Shown piece after piece: positions 1 through 5,994 of a stretch of 9,434 nt of DNA. Source of the stretch: JAFGOG01 sp034429215 (lineage in GTDB: Bacteria; Chloroflexota; Anaerolineae; JAAYZQ01). Below the pieces are notes generated by a model, which saw nothing but the letters and a program-made list of their open reading frames with translations, had not been told where the DNA came from and did not search any database. The DNA lies in contig DAOUGI010000035.1 of the NCBI GenBank assembly GCA_034429215.1, forward strand, positions 1 through 9,434, written 5' to 3'. Numbering within the stretch: position 1 is the stretch's first letter; every line of letters starts with the position of its first letter. The position numbers and the translations under genes are program-made.

Positions 1-762
1 GCCATGCCCGCCGGAGGCACCCTGACCGTCGAGACGGCCAACGTCGTCCTCGACGAGGCCTACGCCGAGCTTCACCTGGAGGCGCAGCCGGGCGAGTATG
101 TCATGCTGGCCGTCAGCGACACCGGCACCGGCATGGACGACGAGGTCAAGGCCCGCATCTTTGAGCCCTTTTTCACCACCAAAGAGCCGGGACACGGCAC
201 CGGCCTGGGCCTGGCCAACGTCTTTGGCATCGTCAAGCAGGGCCGGGGCCAGATCGAGGTCCACAGCCAGGTGGGGCGGGGGACCACCTTCAAGATCTAC
301 CTGCCCCGCGCCCAGGGCGAGCCGCCGGCCACCGAAGCCCCTGCCCGCCCCCTCCCGGCGGCCCCCGACCGCCCGATCCGTGGGACCGAAACGGTGCTGC
401 TGGTCGAAGACAACGCGCCGGTCCGCGAGCTGACCGCGCGCGTCCTCGAATCGTGCGGCTACCAAGTGTTGGCCGCGGCCGACGCCATGGAGGCGCTCCA
501 GATCGGCGAGCGGCACGACGGCCCCATCCACCTGTTGTTCACCGACGTGATGCTGCCCTACATGGGCGGAGGCGAAACCGCCGCCCAATTGCTCACCGCC
601 CGGCCGGAAACGCGGGTGATCTACACCTCAGCCTACACCGATGCCGCCGCCGCTTACCAGGGCATCCTTCCCCCCGGCATCTTTTTCCTGGCCAAGCCCT
701 ACACCATCGAAGACCTGACCCGCACCGTCCGCGACGTCCTGGACCTTCCATCAACCCCGTAG
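1..762 (+). CDS. Hybrid sensor histidine kinase/response regulator, 3' part only
   Basis: This is the C-terminal part of a two-component kinase; the reading frame is open at base 1, so the gene starts upstream. The ATG at 4 is an internal codon (AMPAGGTLTVET is the usual run after the N box), not a start. Counting from it, the HATPase domain spans about residues 1-101: G1-type motif SDTGTGMD (38-45), F box FEPFFTTK (53-60) and G2 box GTGLGL (65-70). A Pro/Ala/Glu-rich linker (102-125) leads to a receiver domain (about 128-247) with acidic pair E135-D136, phosphoacceptor D181 in FTDVMLP, T208/S209 and the K231-P232 motif. By family knowledge the protein autophosphorylates on an upstream His and passes phosphate to the receiver. 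The sensor input lies outside the window, so the signal is unknown. There is no DNA-binding output domain; the protein ends soon after the receiver. The TAG stop sits inside a GTAGGGGCGGG repeat end. Confidence 0.95.
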   Translation, partial: AMPAGGTLTVETANVVLDEAYAELHLEAQPGEYVMLAVSDTGTGMDDEVKARIFEPFFTTKEPGHGTGLGLANVFGIVKQGRGQIEVHSQVGRGTTFKIYLPRAQGEPPATEAPARPLPAAPDRPIRGTETVLLVEDNAPVRELTARVLESCGYQVLAAADAMEALQIGERHDGPIHLLFTDVMLPYMGGGETAAQLLTARPETRVIYTSAYTDAAAAYQGILPPGIFFLAKPYTIEDLTRTVRDVLDLPSTP

Positions 763-803
763 GGGCGGGCTGGAGTAGGGGAGGGTCTGAGACCCTCCCC
801 TAC
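759..803. repeat. GTAGGGG palindromic element between convergent genes
   Basis: The string GTAGGGG occurs at 759 and again at 775, and the second copy begins a perfect palindrome that closes with CCCCTAC at 803. Closely related elements fill the other convergent gap (7660-7827). Stop codons of both flanking genes lie inside it: TAG 760-762 for the kinase and TAG 802-800 for the dehydratase. It resembles the REP/MITE-like intergenic palindromes common in high-GC environmental bacteria. I cannot assign it to a named family. Confidence 0.75.
775..803. terminator. Perfect 14-bp palindrome, probable bidirectional terminator
   Basis: The arms 775-788 and 790-803 are exact reverse complements around a single G at 789. 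In RNA the innermost pairs would open to form a small loop. The hairpin sits exactly between two converging genes, so it could end transcription in both directions. No T-tract follows on either side, so it is not a textbook intrinsic terminator. It may instead act as an RNA 3'-end stabiliser or simply be a repeat. Confidence 0.5.
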
Positions 804-2476
804 AGACCCACCCGGTGCCGCATAATCGCCCCCTTGTCCGCCGACTCGGCCAGCCGCGCGTACAGCGCCAGGTAGCCCTTCCTGAACCTCGGCTCGGGCC
901 GCTGCCAGGCGGCCAGCCTGGCCCGGATCTCCTCCTCCGCCACCTCCAGCTCCAGCCTGCGGTTGGGAATATCGATCGTGATCACATCGCCGTCCCGCAC
1001 CGCCGCCAGCGGCCCCCCTTCGGCCGCCTCCGGCGACACGTGCCCCACGAAACAGCCGCTGTTCGTCCCCGAAAACCGCCCGTCGGTCACCAGCGCCGTC
1101 TTGAGCGCCAGCCCGCGGCCGTACAGCAGCTTCATCGCCATGTACATCTCGCGCATCCCCGGCCCGCCCTTGGGCCCTTCGTAGCGGATCACCACCACCT
1201 CCCCCTCCTGCACCTGCCCGGCCAGGATCGCCCGGTTGGCCTCCTCCTCCGCCTCGAAGCAGCGCGCCCGGCCGGTGAAGGTGTGCATCTCCGGATCGAT
1301 CGCCGCCGGCTTGGTGATCGCCGAGTTGGGCGCCAGGTTGCCCCACAGCACCGCCAGCCCGCCGCCCTGCGCCCACGGCTCCTCGCGGCTCCTGATGATC
1401 CGCCGGTCGCCCGCCGCGGCCCCGCTCGCGTTCTCCGCCACCGTCCGCCCGCTCACCGTCAGCGCCTCCCCGTGCAGCAGCGGCAGGATCTCTTTCATCA
1501 CCGCCGGCACGCCCCCCGCCGCGTGGAAATCGGGCACGTTCGGCGCCGCCGCCGGGTTCATCCGGGCGATGTGCGGCGTCGTCCGGCTCAGCTCCTCGAA
1601 CTCGCCCACCGTCAGCTCGACGCCGGCTTCGTACGCCAGCGCCAACAGGTGCAGCACCGCGTTCGTCGACCCGCCGATCGCCGCGTTCAGCCGGACGGCG
1701 TTCTCCAGCGCCTGCTTGGTCAGGATCTTTCCCGCCGCCGTGCCCTCCCTCACCATCTCCACGAGCCGCCGCCCCGACTCTTGCGCCGCCCGCAGCCGGG
1801 CCGCCCGCGTCGCCGGGATCGTCGCGCTGCCCGGCAGGCTCATCCCCAGCCCTTCGGCCAGGCAGCACATCGTGTTGGCCGTCCCCAGGAACGAGCACGA
1901 CCCGCACGTCGGGCTGGCGCAATCCTCCAGCCGGTCGTAGGTCGCCCGGTCGATTTGCCCCGTCTCCAGCATGGCCAGCCCCACCGTCAGCGACGTCGTG
2001 TCGGACGCCCGCCCGTCAAACTCGCAGCCGCCCTCGCCCGGTCCCCCGGCCACCACGATCGCCGGCAGATCCAGCCGCGCCGCCGCCATCAGCATCCCCG
2101 GCACGATCTTGTCGCACGACCCCAGCAGCGCCACCGCGTCGAGCCGGTGGGCCTCGACCATCGTCTCCACGTCGTTGGCGATCAGCTCCCGGCTGGGCAG
2201 GATATAGTGCATCCCGGCGTGCCCGTTGGCGATCCCGTCGCAGGCGGCGATCACCCCAAACTCTACCGGCGTCCCGCCCGCCTGGAGGATCCCCTGCTTC
2301 ACATAGTCGGCCACCAGCCCCAGGTTATAGTGCCCCGGCACCACCCGGTTCCACGAATTGGCCACCCCGATCAGCGGCCGGTCCAGGTCATAATCGCTGT
2401 ACCCCATCGACTTCCACAGCGCCCGCTGCATCGACCAATCCGGCCGCCCCAAGATCTCTCGACTCCGCCACTCCAT
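800..2476 (-). CDS. ilvD: Dihydroxy-acid dehydratase (IlvD/Edd family)
   Basis: The 558-aa length is normal for IlvD (about 550-570). By family it dehydrates 2,3-dihydroxy-3-methyl acids to 2-keto acids, the penultimate step of valine, isoleucine and leucine synthesis, in the cytoplasm. Conserved blocks, numbered from the ATG: VPGHYNL near 56, CDGIANGH (79-86), LPSREL (93-98), GSCDKIVPGM (119-128), SPTCGSC near 188-194, GLGMSLPGS, AIGGSTNAVLHLL, GGPGMREM and TDGRFSG near the C-terminus. C121 and C191 match the Fe-S ligands of the family. The third ligand Cys of plant/mycobacterial [2Fe-2S] enzymes (PCN-type motif) is replaced by PGH as in E. coli IlvD, so an oxygen-sensitive [4Fe-4S] type is inferred. 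The ATG at 2476 is preferred over a GTG at 2491, because GGAGG (2489-2485) lies 8 bases before the ATG and overlaps the GTG. No other ilv gene is nearby, so a sugar-acid dehydratase role is possible but less likely. Confidence 0.88.
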   Translation of the reverse strand: MEWRSREILGRPDWSMQRALWKSMGYSDYDLDRPLIGVANSWNRVVPGHYNLGLVADYVKQGILQAGGTPVEFGVIAACDGIANGHAGMHYILPSRELIANDVETMVEAHRLDAVALLGSCDKIVPGMLMAAARLDLPAIVVAGGPGEGGCEFDGRASDTTSLTVGLAMLETGQIDRATYDRLEDCASPTCGSCSFLGTANTMCCLAEGLGMSLPGSATIPATRAARLRAAQESGRRLVEMVREGTAAGKILTKQALENAVRLNAAIGGSTNAVLHLLALAYEAGVELTVGEFEELSRTTPHIARMNPAAAPNVPDFHAAGGVPAVMKEILPLLHGEALTVSGRTVAENASGAAAGDRRIIRSREEPWAQGGGLAVLWGNLAPNSAITKPAAIDPEMHTFTGRARCFEAEEEANRAILAGQVQEGEVVVIRYEGPKGGPGMREMYMAMKLLYGRGLALKTALVTDGRFSGTNSGCFVGHVSPEAAEGGPLAAVRDGDVITIDIPNRRLELEVAEEEIRARLAAWQRPEPRFRKGYLALYARLAESADKGAIMRHRVGL

Positions 2477-2489
2477 CGCATCCCCCTCC
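2477..2489 (-). promoter_or_regulatory. Ribosome binding site deciding the ilvD start
   Basis: On the minus strand GGAGGGGG runs from 2489 to 2482, with the GGAGG core 8 bases before ATG 2476-2474. The alternative GTG (2491-2489) overlaps this motif and has no purine-rich stretch at a usable distance upstream. Confidence 0.7.
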
Positions 2490-2503
2490 ACACATTTTCT
2501 CCC

Positions 2504-2532
2504 AGCCTACACCCAACCCCCCAAAACGTCAA
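2504..2532 (-). promoter_or_regulatory. Possible weak promoter for ilvD
   Basis: Minus-strand TTGACG (2532-2527) matches five of six -35 bases and is followed after 17 bases by TAGGCT (2509-2504), only a poor -10. Position and spacing fit a start about 20 bases before the ATG. The weak -10 in a G-rich stretch makes this tentative. Confidence 0.3.
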
Positions 2533-2552
2533 CCCCACCCCCCATTCTTACT

Positions 2553-2650
2553 CCCTCACCCCAACCCTGCTGCGCTACGCGCTGCACTATACAGCGGTCT
2601 CCCAGAGGGAGAGGGCAGGGCATACGCATTTGACCGTCGGTGAGAGGGAG
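2553..2650 (+). repeat. Interrupted CCCTCTCCC/GGGAGAGGG-type repeat (copy 1)
   Basis: The left half CCCTCACCCCAACCCT (2553-2568) is separated by an unrelated 30-base stretch (2569-2598) from a core stem CTCCC-AGA-GGGAG (2599-2611), which continues as AGGGCAGGG to 2620. A second unrelated stretch of 18 bases (2621-2638) precedes GGTGAGAGGGAG (2639-2650). Compared with the compact copies at 2701-2761 and 5923-5966, it looks like the same palindrome with inserts in both arms. It fills part of the gap between ilvD and the propeller gene. Confidence 0.6.
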
Positions 2651-2657
2651 CCGCCCC

Positions 2658-2686
2658 TTGCCTTCTCCCCCATTTCGCGCTATAAT
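2658..2686 (+). promoter_or_regulatory. Sigma-70-like promoter for the propeller/beta-helix gene
   Basis: TTGCCT (2658-2663, four of six -35 matches) is followed after exactly 17 bases by TATAAT (2681-2686, perfect -10). Transcription would start near 2693, leaving an untranslated leader of about 130 bases. That leader contains the strong hairpin at 2726-2749 before the ribosome binding site AAGGAG (2811-2816) of the 1000-aa protein. The promoter starts eight bases after repeat copy 1 ends. Confidence 0.6.
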
Positions 2687-2700
2687 ACCCCTGCCGGACA

Positions 2701-2761
2701 CCTCACCACACCCCCAACCTCTTACACCCTCTCCCCGAGGGGAGAGGGTAGGGTGAGGGGG
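2701..2761 (+). repeat. Compact CCCTCTCCCC/GGGGAGAGGG palindrome (copy 2)
   Basis: A perfect 11-base inverted repeat ACCCTCTCCCC (2726-2736) / GGGGAGAGGGT (2739-2749) is nested inside a second pair, CCTCACC (2701-2707) / GGTGAGG (2752-2758). It lies in the predicted 5' leader of the propeller gene, 60-120 bases before the start codon, and would form a stable RNA hairpin there. It has the same orientation as copies 1, 3 and 4. Confidence 0.75.
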
Positions 2762-2822
2762 ATAACCTTACCCCGGAACCTTCGAACCCTAAAATCTGTA
2801 TAAATGTGGAAAGGAGATCACC

Positions 2823-5800
2823 ATGAAAAAACTGCTCCCCTTTGTCTTGCTCGCCCTCCTGCTGGCCCTGGGCCAGCCCCTCTCGGCCGCCCCCTCGCCC
2901 GAGGCGGCCATCCCGGTGGGCAGCGGCCCGTGGGGCGTCGGCGCCAACCCGGCCACCAACCGCGTCTATGTCGCCAACCAGGACGCCAACACCGTCTCTG
3001 TCATCGACGGGGCCACCGACACCGTCATCGACACCGTCAATGTCGGGTCCAGCCCGGCCTGCGTCGGCGTCAACCCGGCCACCAACCGCATCTACGTGGC
3101 CAACTACCTCGGCAACAGCGTCTCGGTCATCGACGGCGCCACCAACGCCGTGGTCAAGACCATCCCGGTCGGCAGCGACCCCAACGGCGTCGCCGTCAAC
3201 CCGGCCACCAACCGCATCTATGTCGCCAACTATAACGACAACAACGTCTCGGTCATCGACGGCGCCACCAACACCGTGGTCAACACCATCACGGTCGGCG
3301 CCTACCCCTACTTTGCCGAGGCCAACCCCATCACCAACCAGATCTATGTCACCAACGAGGGCGCCAACAGCGTCTCGGTCATCGACGGCGCCACCGACAC
3401 CGTGGTCGCCGCCATCCCCGTCGGCGCCTCGCCCCACGGCCTGGCCGTCAACCCCACCACCAACCGGATCTGGGTGGCCAACTCGAGCAGCGACACCATC
3501 TCGATCATCGACGGCGCCGCCAACACCGTGATCGACACCGCCGTGGCCGGCGACAAGCCCTACGACATCGACGTCATCCCCGCCACCAACCGCTACTATG
3601 TCACCAACGAGAACGGCAACACCGTGTCGGTCATGGACGGCGCCGCGAACGCCCAGATCGTGGCCGTGGCCGCCGGGACCGAGCCCGACGGCATCGCCGC
3701 CAACCCGGCCACCTTCAAAGTCTACGCCGCCAACTATGGCAGCGACACCGTCTCCGTCTTCCGCGTCGCTCCCGGCGTCTGGGCGGTCAACTCGACCGGC
3801 GACGAGCCCGACGCCGACCCGGTCGATGGACTGTGCCTGACCTCCGGCGCGCTGTGCACCCTGCGGGCGGCCATCGAACAGTCCAACGCCAGCGGCGCCG
3901 GGGGCATCATCTTTGCCGGCATGGCCGGCGTCCCCACCATCCAGCCGGCGACCGAGCTGCCCCCCCTGTCGGCCCCGATCGCCATCGACGGCGCCACCGC
4001 CGGCGGCCGCCTGGTCGAGCTGGACGGCAGCCTGGCCGGCAGCAGCAGCGGCCTGACCCTGGCCGGCGGCGGCAGCACGGTCAAAGGGCTCGTCATCAAC
4101 AACTTTGGCCAGCACGGCATCGTCGTCCTCAGCAGCGGCAACCTGATCGAGGGCAACCGCATCGGCACCGACCCGGCCGGCGTCACCGCCGAGCCCAACA
4201 CCTACGTCGGCGTGTGGATCGACGGCGCTTCCGTCGCCGCCCAAGATAACACCATCCGGGCCAACCTGATCTCCGGCAACGGCAACTATGGCGTCTACAT
4301 CGACGGCGCCCTGGCCTCGAACAACGCCCTCGAGGCCAACTATATCGGCGTCGACGTCACCGGCTCCGCCTTCCTGTCCAACAACGCCCAGGGCGTGGGC
4401 ATCTACGACGCTTCCTACAACCGGATCGGCGGCGCGTCGCTGTCCCAGCGCAACATCATCTCGGCCAACTACAGCGACGGCATCTGGATCGCCGGCTCGG
4501 CCGCCGGCAACCTGGTCCAGGGCAACTTGATCGGCACCGACGCCTGGGGCCAGGTCGGCCTGCCCAACGTCGGCGTGGGCATCCTGGTCGAGGCCTCGGA
4601 CAACACCATCGGCGAATCCGGCTGGAAAGCCCCGGCCCGGGGGGCCGGCGAGGGCGGGCCCTCGTGCGCCCCGCCCTGCAACCTGGTCTCCTCCAACTCG
4701 GACAGCGGCGTCCGCATCCTGGGCGACTATAACACCGTCCAGGGCAATTTCGTCGGCACCGACATATTCGGCAACGCCGGCCTGGGCAACCTGGCCTGGG
4801 GGATTGCCGTGGTCGGCAGCGGCAACACCATCGGCGGCAACTATATCGCCTCCAACTGGACCGGCGTGGCCGTCGTCGAGAGCAGCAGCACCGGCAACAG
4901 CATCGTGGGCAACAGGATCTGGGACAACTTTAGCCTGGGCATCGACCTCGGCGACGACGGCGTCACCGCCAACGACCTCGGCGCCGGCGACGCCGACACC
5001 GGCGAGAACGGGCTGCAGAACTATCCCCTGCTCGACTGGGTGGTCACCGGGCCGCCGACCGGCTACACCTTCATCTCCGGCGAGATGGACTCTGCCCCGT
5101 CGACCTCCTTCGGGCTCGAGTTCTTTTACAGCGACGCGGCCGACCCGTCCGGCTATGGCCAGGGCCGCCACTACCTCGGCTGGGCCGCGGTCAGCACCGA
5201 CGGAACCGGCTGGACCTCCTTCGCCATCACCCTGCCGGCGACCATCCCGGCGGCCAGTTACGTCGCCGCCACCGCCACCGACCCTGCCGGCAACACCTCC
5301 GAGTTTTCCGCGGCCCGCGTCGCCGTCCCCGAGGAATTTCTCGTCGTCGGGCCGAGCGCGGGCGGGATGCTGATCTACACCGACACCTCGGTGCTCAGCA
5401 CCACCGTCGACGTGCCGGCCGGCGCCGTCAGCGAGACGATCGTCCTGGGCCTCCAGCCGATGGACGCCCCCACCCACCCGCCGCTGCCCGGCCTGCGCTC
5501 GGGCGACGAGACCTTTGACCTGTCGGCCTACCTCGACAACGACGTCCTGGAAGGCTTGGCCTTCCTCCAGCCGGTCACCGTCACCGTGCGCTACACCGAG
5601 GCCGACATCATCGGCATCTACGAGCCGGGCCTGCGGCTGTACTACTGGGACGGCTCGACCTGGCAGGACGCGGCCGGCACCTGCTCGCCGCCGTCGACCT
5701 ATTTCCTCGACACCGTGGAGAATGTGATGCGGGTGGAGATCTGCCACCTGACCGAGTGGAACATCCAGGGGCCGGACTCGCTGCCGTACAAGATCCGGCT

Positions 5801-5825
5801 GCCGCTGGCCCTGAAAGGCTTCTAG
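2823..5825 (+). CDS. Secreted seven-bladed YVTN beta-propeller / right-handed beta-helix protein
   Basis: This 1000-aa exported protein is probably structural or adhesive. Residues 1-22 are a signal peptide (MKK, a Leu-rich core, then LSAA). Residues 30-320 contain seven YVTN-type blades with an exact 42-residue period; the aromatic of each YVAN/YVTN motif falls at 49, 91, 133, 175, 217, 259 and 301. A CSLREA-like segment follows (about 320-353, C338 and C345, CTLRAAIEQSN), then a parallel beta-helix (about 365-700) with repeated GNxI/NLIxGN rungs such as LIEGNRIGTD. Residues about 705-832 match the module that usually closes such helices (IDLGDDGVT, NYPLL, TATDPAGNTSEF). A beta-rich tail ends with IRLPLALKGF, a candidate export or anchoring signal. 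The start is fixed by AAGGAG six bases upstream. A catalytic role (for example polysaccharide lyase) cannot be excluded, but no catalytic motif was recognised. Confidence 0.88.
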   Translation: MKKLLPFVLLALLLALGQPLSAAPSPEAAIPVGSGPWGVGANPATNRVYVANQDANTVSVIDGATDTVIDTVNVGSSPACVGVNPATNRIYVANYLGNSVSVIDGATNAVVKTIPVGSDPNGVAVNPATNRIYVANYNDNNVSVIDGATNTVVNTITVGAYPYFAEANPITNQIYVTNEGANSVSVIDGATDTVVAAIPVGASPHGLAVNPTTNRIWVANSSSDTISIIDGAANTVIDTAVAGDKPYDIDVIPATNRYYVTNENGNTVSVMDGAANAQIVAVAAGTEPDGIAANPATFKVYAANYGSDTVSVFRVAPGVWAVNSTGDEPDADPVDGLCLTSGALCTLRAAIEQSNASGAGGIIFAGMAGVPTIQPATELPPLSAPIAIDGATAGGRLVELDGSLAGSSSGLTLAGGGSTVKGLVINNFGQHGIVVLSSGNLIEGNRIGTDPAGVTAEPNTYVGVWIDGASVAAQDNTIRANLISGNGNYGVYIDGALASNNALEANYIGVDVTGSAFLSNNAQGVGIYDASYNRIGGASLSQRNIISANYSDGIWIAGSAAGNLVQGNLIGTDAWGQVGLPNVGVGILVEASDNTIGESGWKAPARGAGEGGPSCAPPCNLVSSNSDSGVRILGDYNTVQGNFVGTDIFGNAGLGNLAWGIAVVGSGNTIGGNYIASNWTGVAVVESSSTGNSIVGNRIWDNFSLGIDLGDDGVTANDLGAGDADTGENGLQNYPLLDWVVTGPPTGYTFISGEMDSAPSTSFGLEFFYSDAADPSGYGQGRHYLGWAAVSTDGTGWTSFAITLPATIPAASYVAATATDPAGNTSEFSAARVAVPEEFLVVGPSAGGMLIYTDTSVLSTTVDVPAGAVSETIVLGLQPMDAPTHPPLPGLRSGDETFDLSAYLDNDVLEGLAFLQPVTVTVRYTEADIIGIYEPGLRLYYWDGSTWQDAAGTCSPPSTYFLDTVENVMRVEICHLTEWNIQGPDSLPYKIRLPLALKGF
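2910..3791 (+). repeat. Seven tandem 126-bp coding repeats (propeller blades)
   Basis: The region encodes seven consecutive 42-residue units. Near-identical DNA strings such as the coding of NPATNR, YVAN and SVIDGAT recur every 126 bases, most clearly in the first four units; units 6 and 7 are the most diverged. This is repetition inside the gene caused by domain duplication, not an intergenic repeat. It is a likely hotspot for unequal recombination or misassembly. Confidence 0.9.
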
Positions 5826-5828
5826 ATT

Positions 5829-5904
5829 CCCCCTCTCCCTTGGGAAAGAGGCCGCCAGAGACGTGCGGCACTGGTGGGTGAGAGGGGGAGGGGGTGAGGG
5901 GGAG
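5829..5904 (+). repeat. Interrupted CCCTCTCCC-type repeat (copy 3)
   Basis: CCCCCTCTCCC-TT-GGGAAAGAGG (5829-5851) is followed by a 24-base unrelated stretch (5852-5875) and then GGGTGAGAGGGGGAGG and a further GGGTGAGGGGG (to about 5902). The insert lies at the same place as the second insert of copy 1, between the GAGAGG-like arm and GGTGAG. It starts three bases after the TAG of the upstream gene, so it could form a 3' hairpin on that transcript. Confidence 0.6.
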
Positions 5905-5922
5905 AAGCTATACCAATTCTCG

Positions 5923-5966
5923 CCCTCTCCCCCTCTCCCTTTGGGGAGAGGGTTGGGGTGAGGGGG
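5923..5966 (+). repeat. Compact CCCTCTCCC/GGGAGAGGG palindrome (copy 4)
   Basis: CCCTCTCCC (5931-5939) pairs perfectly with GGGAGAGGG (5944-5952) across a TTTG loop, and TTGGGGTGAGGGGGA follows. Copies 3 and 4 are joined by a short inverted repeat, GAGAA (5902-5906) / TTCTC (5917-5921), so the whole of 5829-5966 could fold into one large structure. It lies 28 bases before the start of the second secreted gene and may act as a terminator, attenuator or mRNA stabiliser, or have no function. Confidence 0.7.
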
Positions 5967-5994
5967 AAATCTCAAATATGAAAGGAGAACCCCA

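Noticed and set aside
815..2803. 662-codon open frame on the plus strand opposite ilvD
   Set aside because: The translation is Arg/Pro/His-rich low-complexity sequence typical of the antisense of a high-GC gene, while the minus-strand protein matches a conserved enzyme along its whole length.
2799..2804. TATAAA as a -10 box just before the propeller gene
   Set aside because: Transcription would start around the ribosome binding site at 2811-2816, and no -35 is spaced correctly; the promoter at 2658-2686 is better.
2910..3791. Regular 126-base repeats considered as a CRISPR or satellite array
   Set aside because: The period is an exact multiple of three, the frame stays open, and the repeats encode YVTN propeller blades. 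There are no short repeats separated by unique spacers.
2703..5975. 1090-codon open frame on the minus strand opposite the propeller/beta-helix gene
   Set aside because: It is a GC-rich shadow of a repetitive gene: the translation is a monotonous Gly/Asp/Val repeat mirroring the sense strand, it runs through intergenic repeats at both ends, and it has no recognisable domain. The sense protein has a signal peptide, ribosome binding site and known folds.
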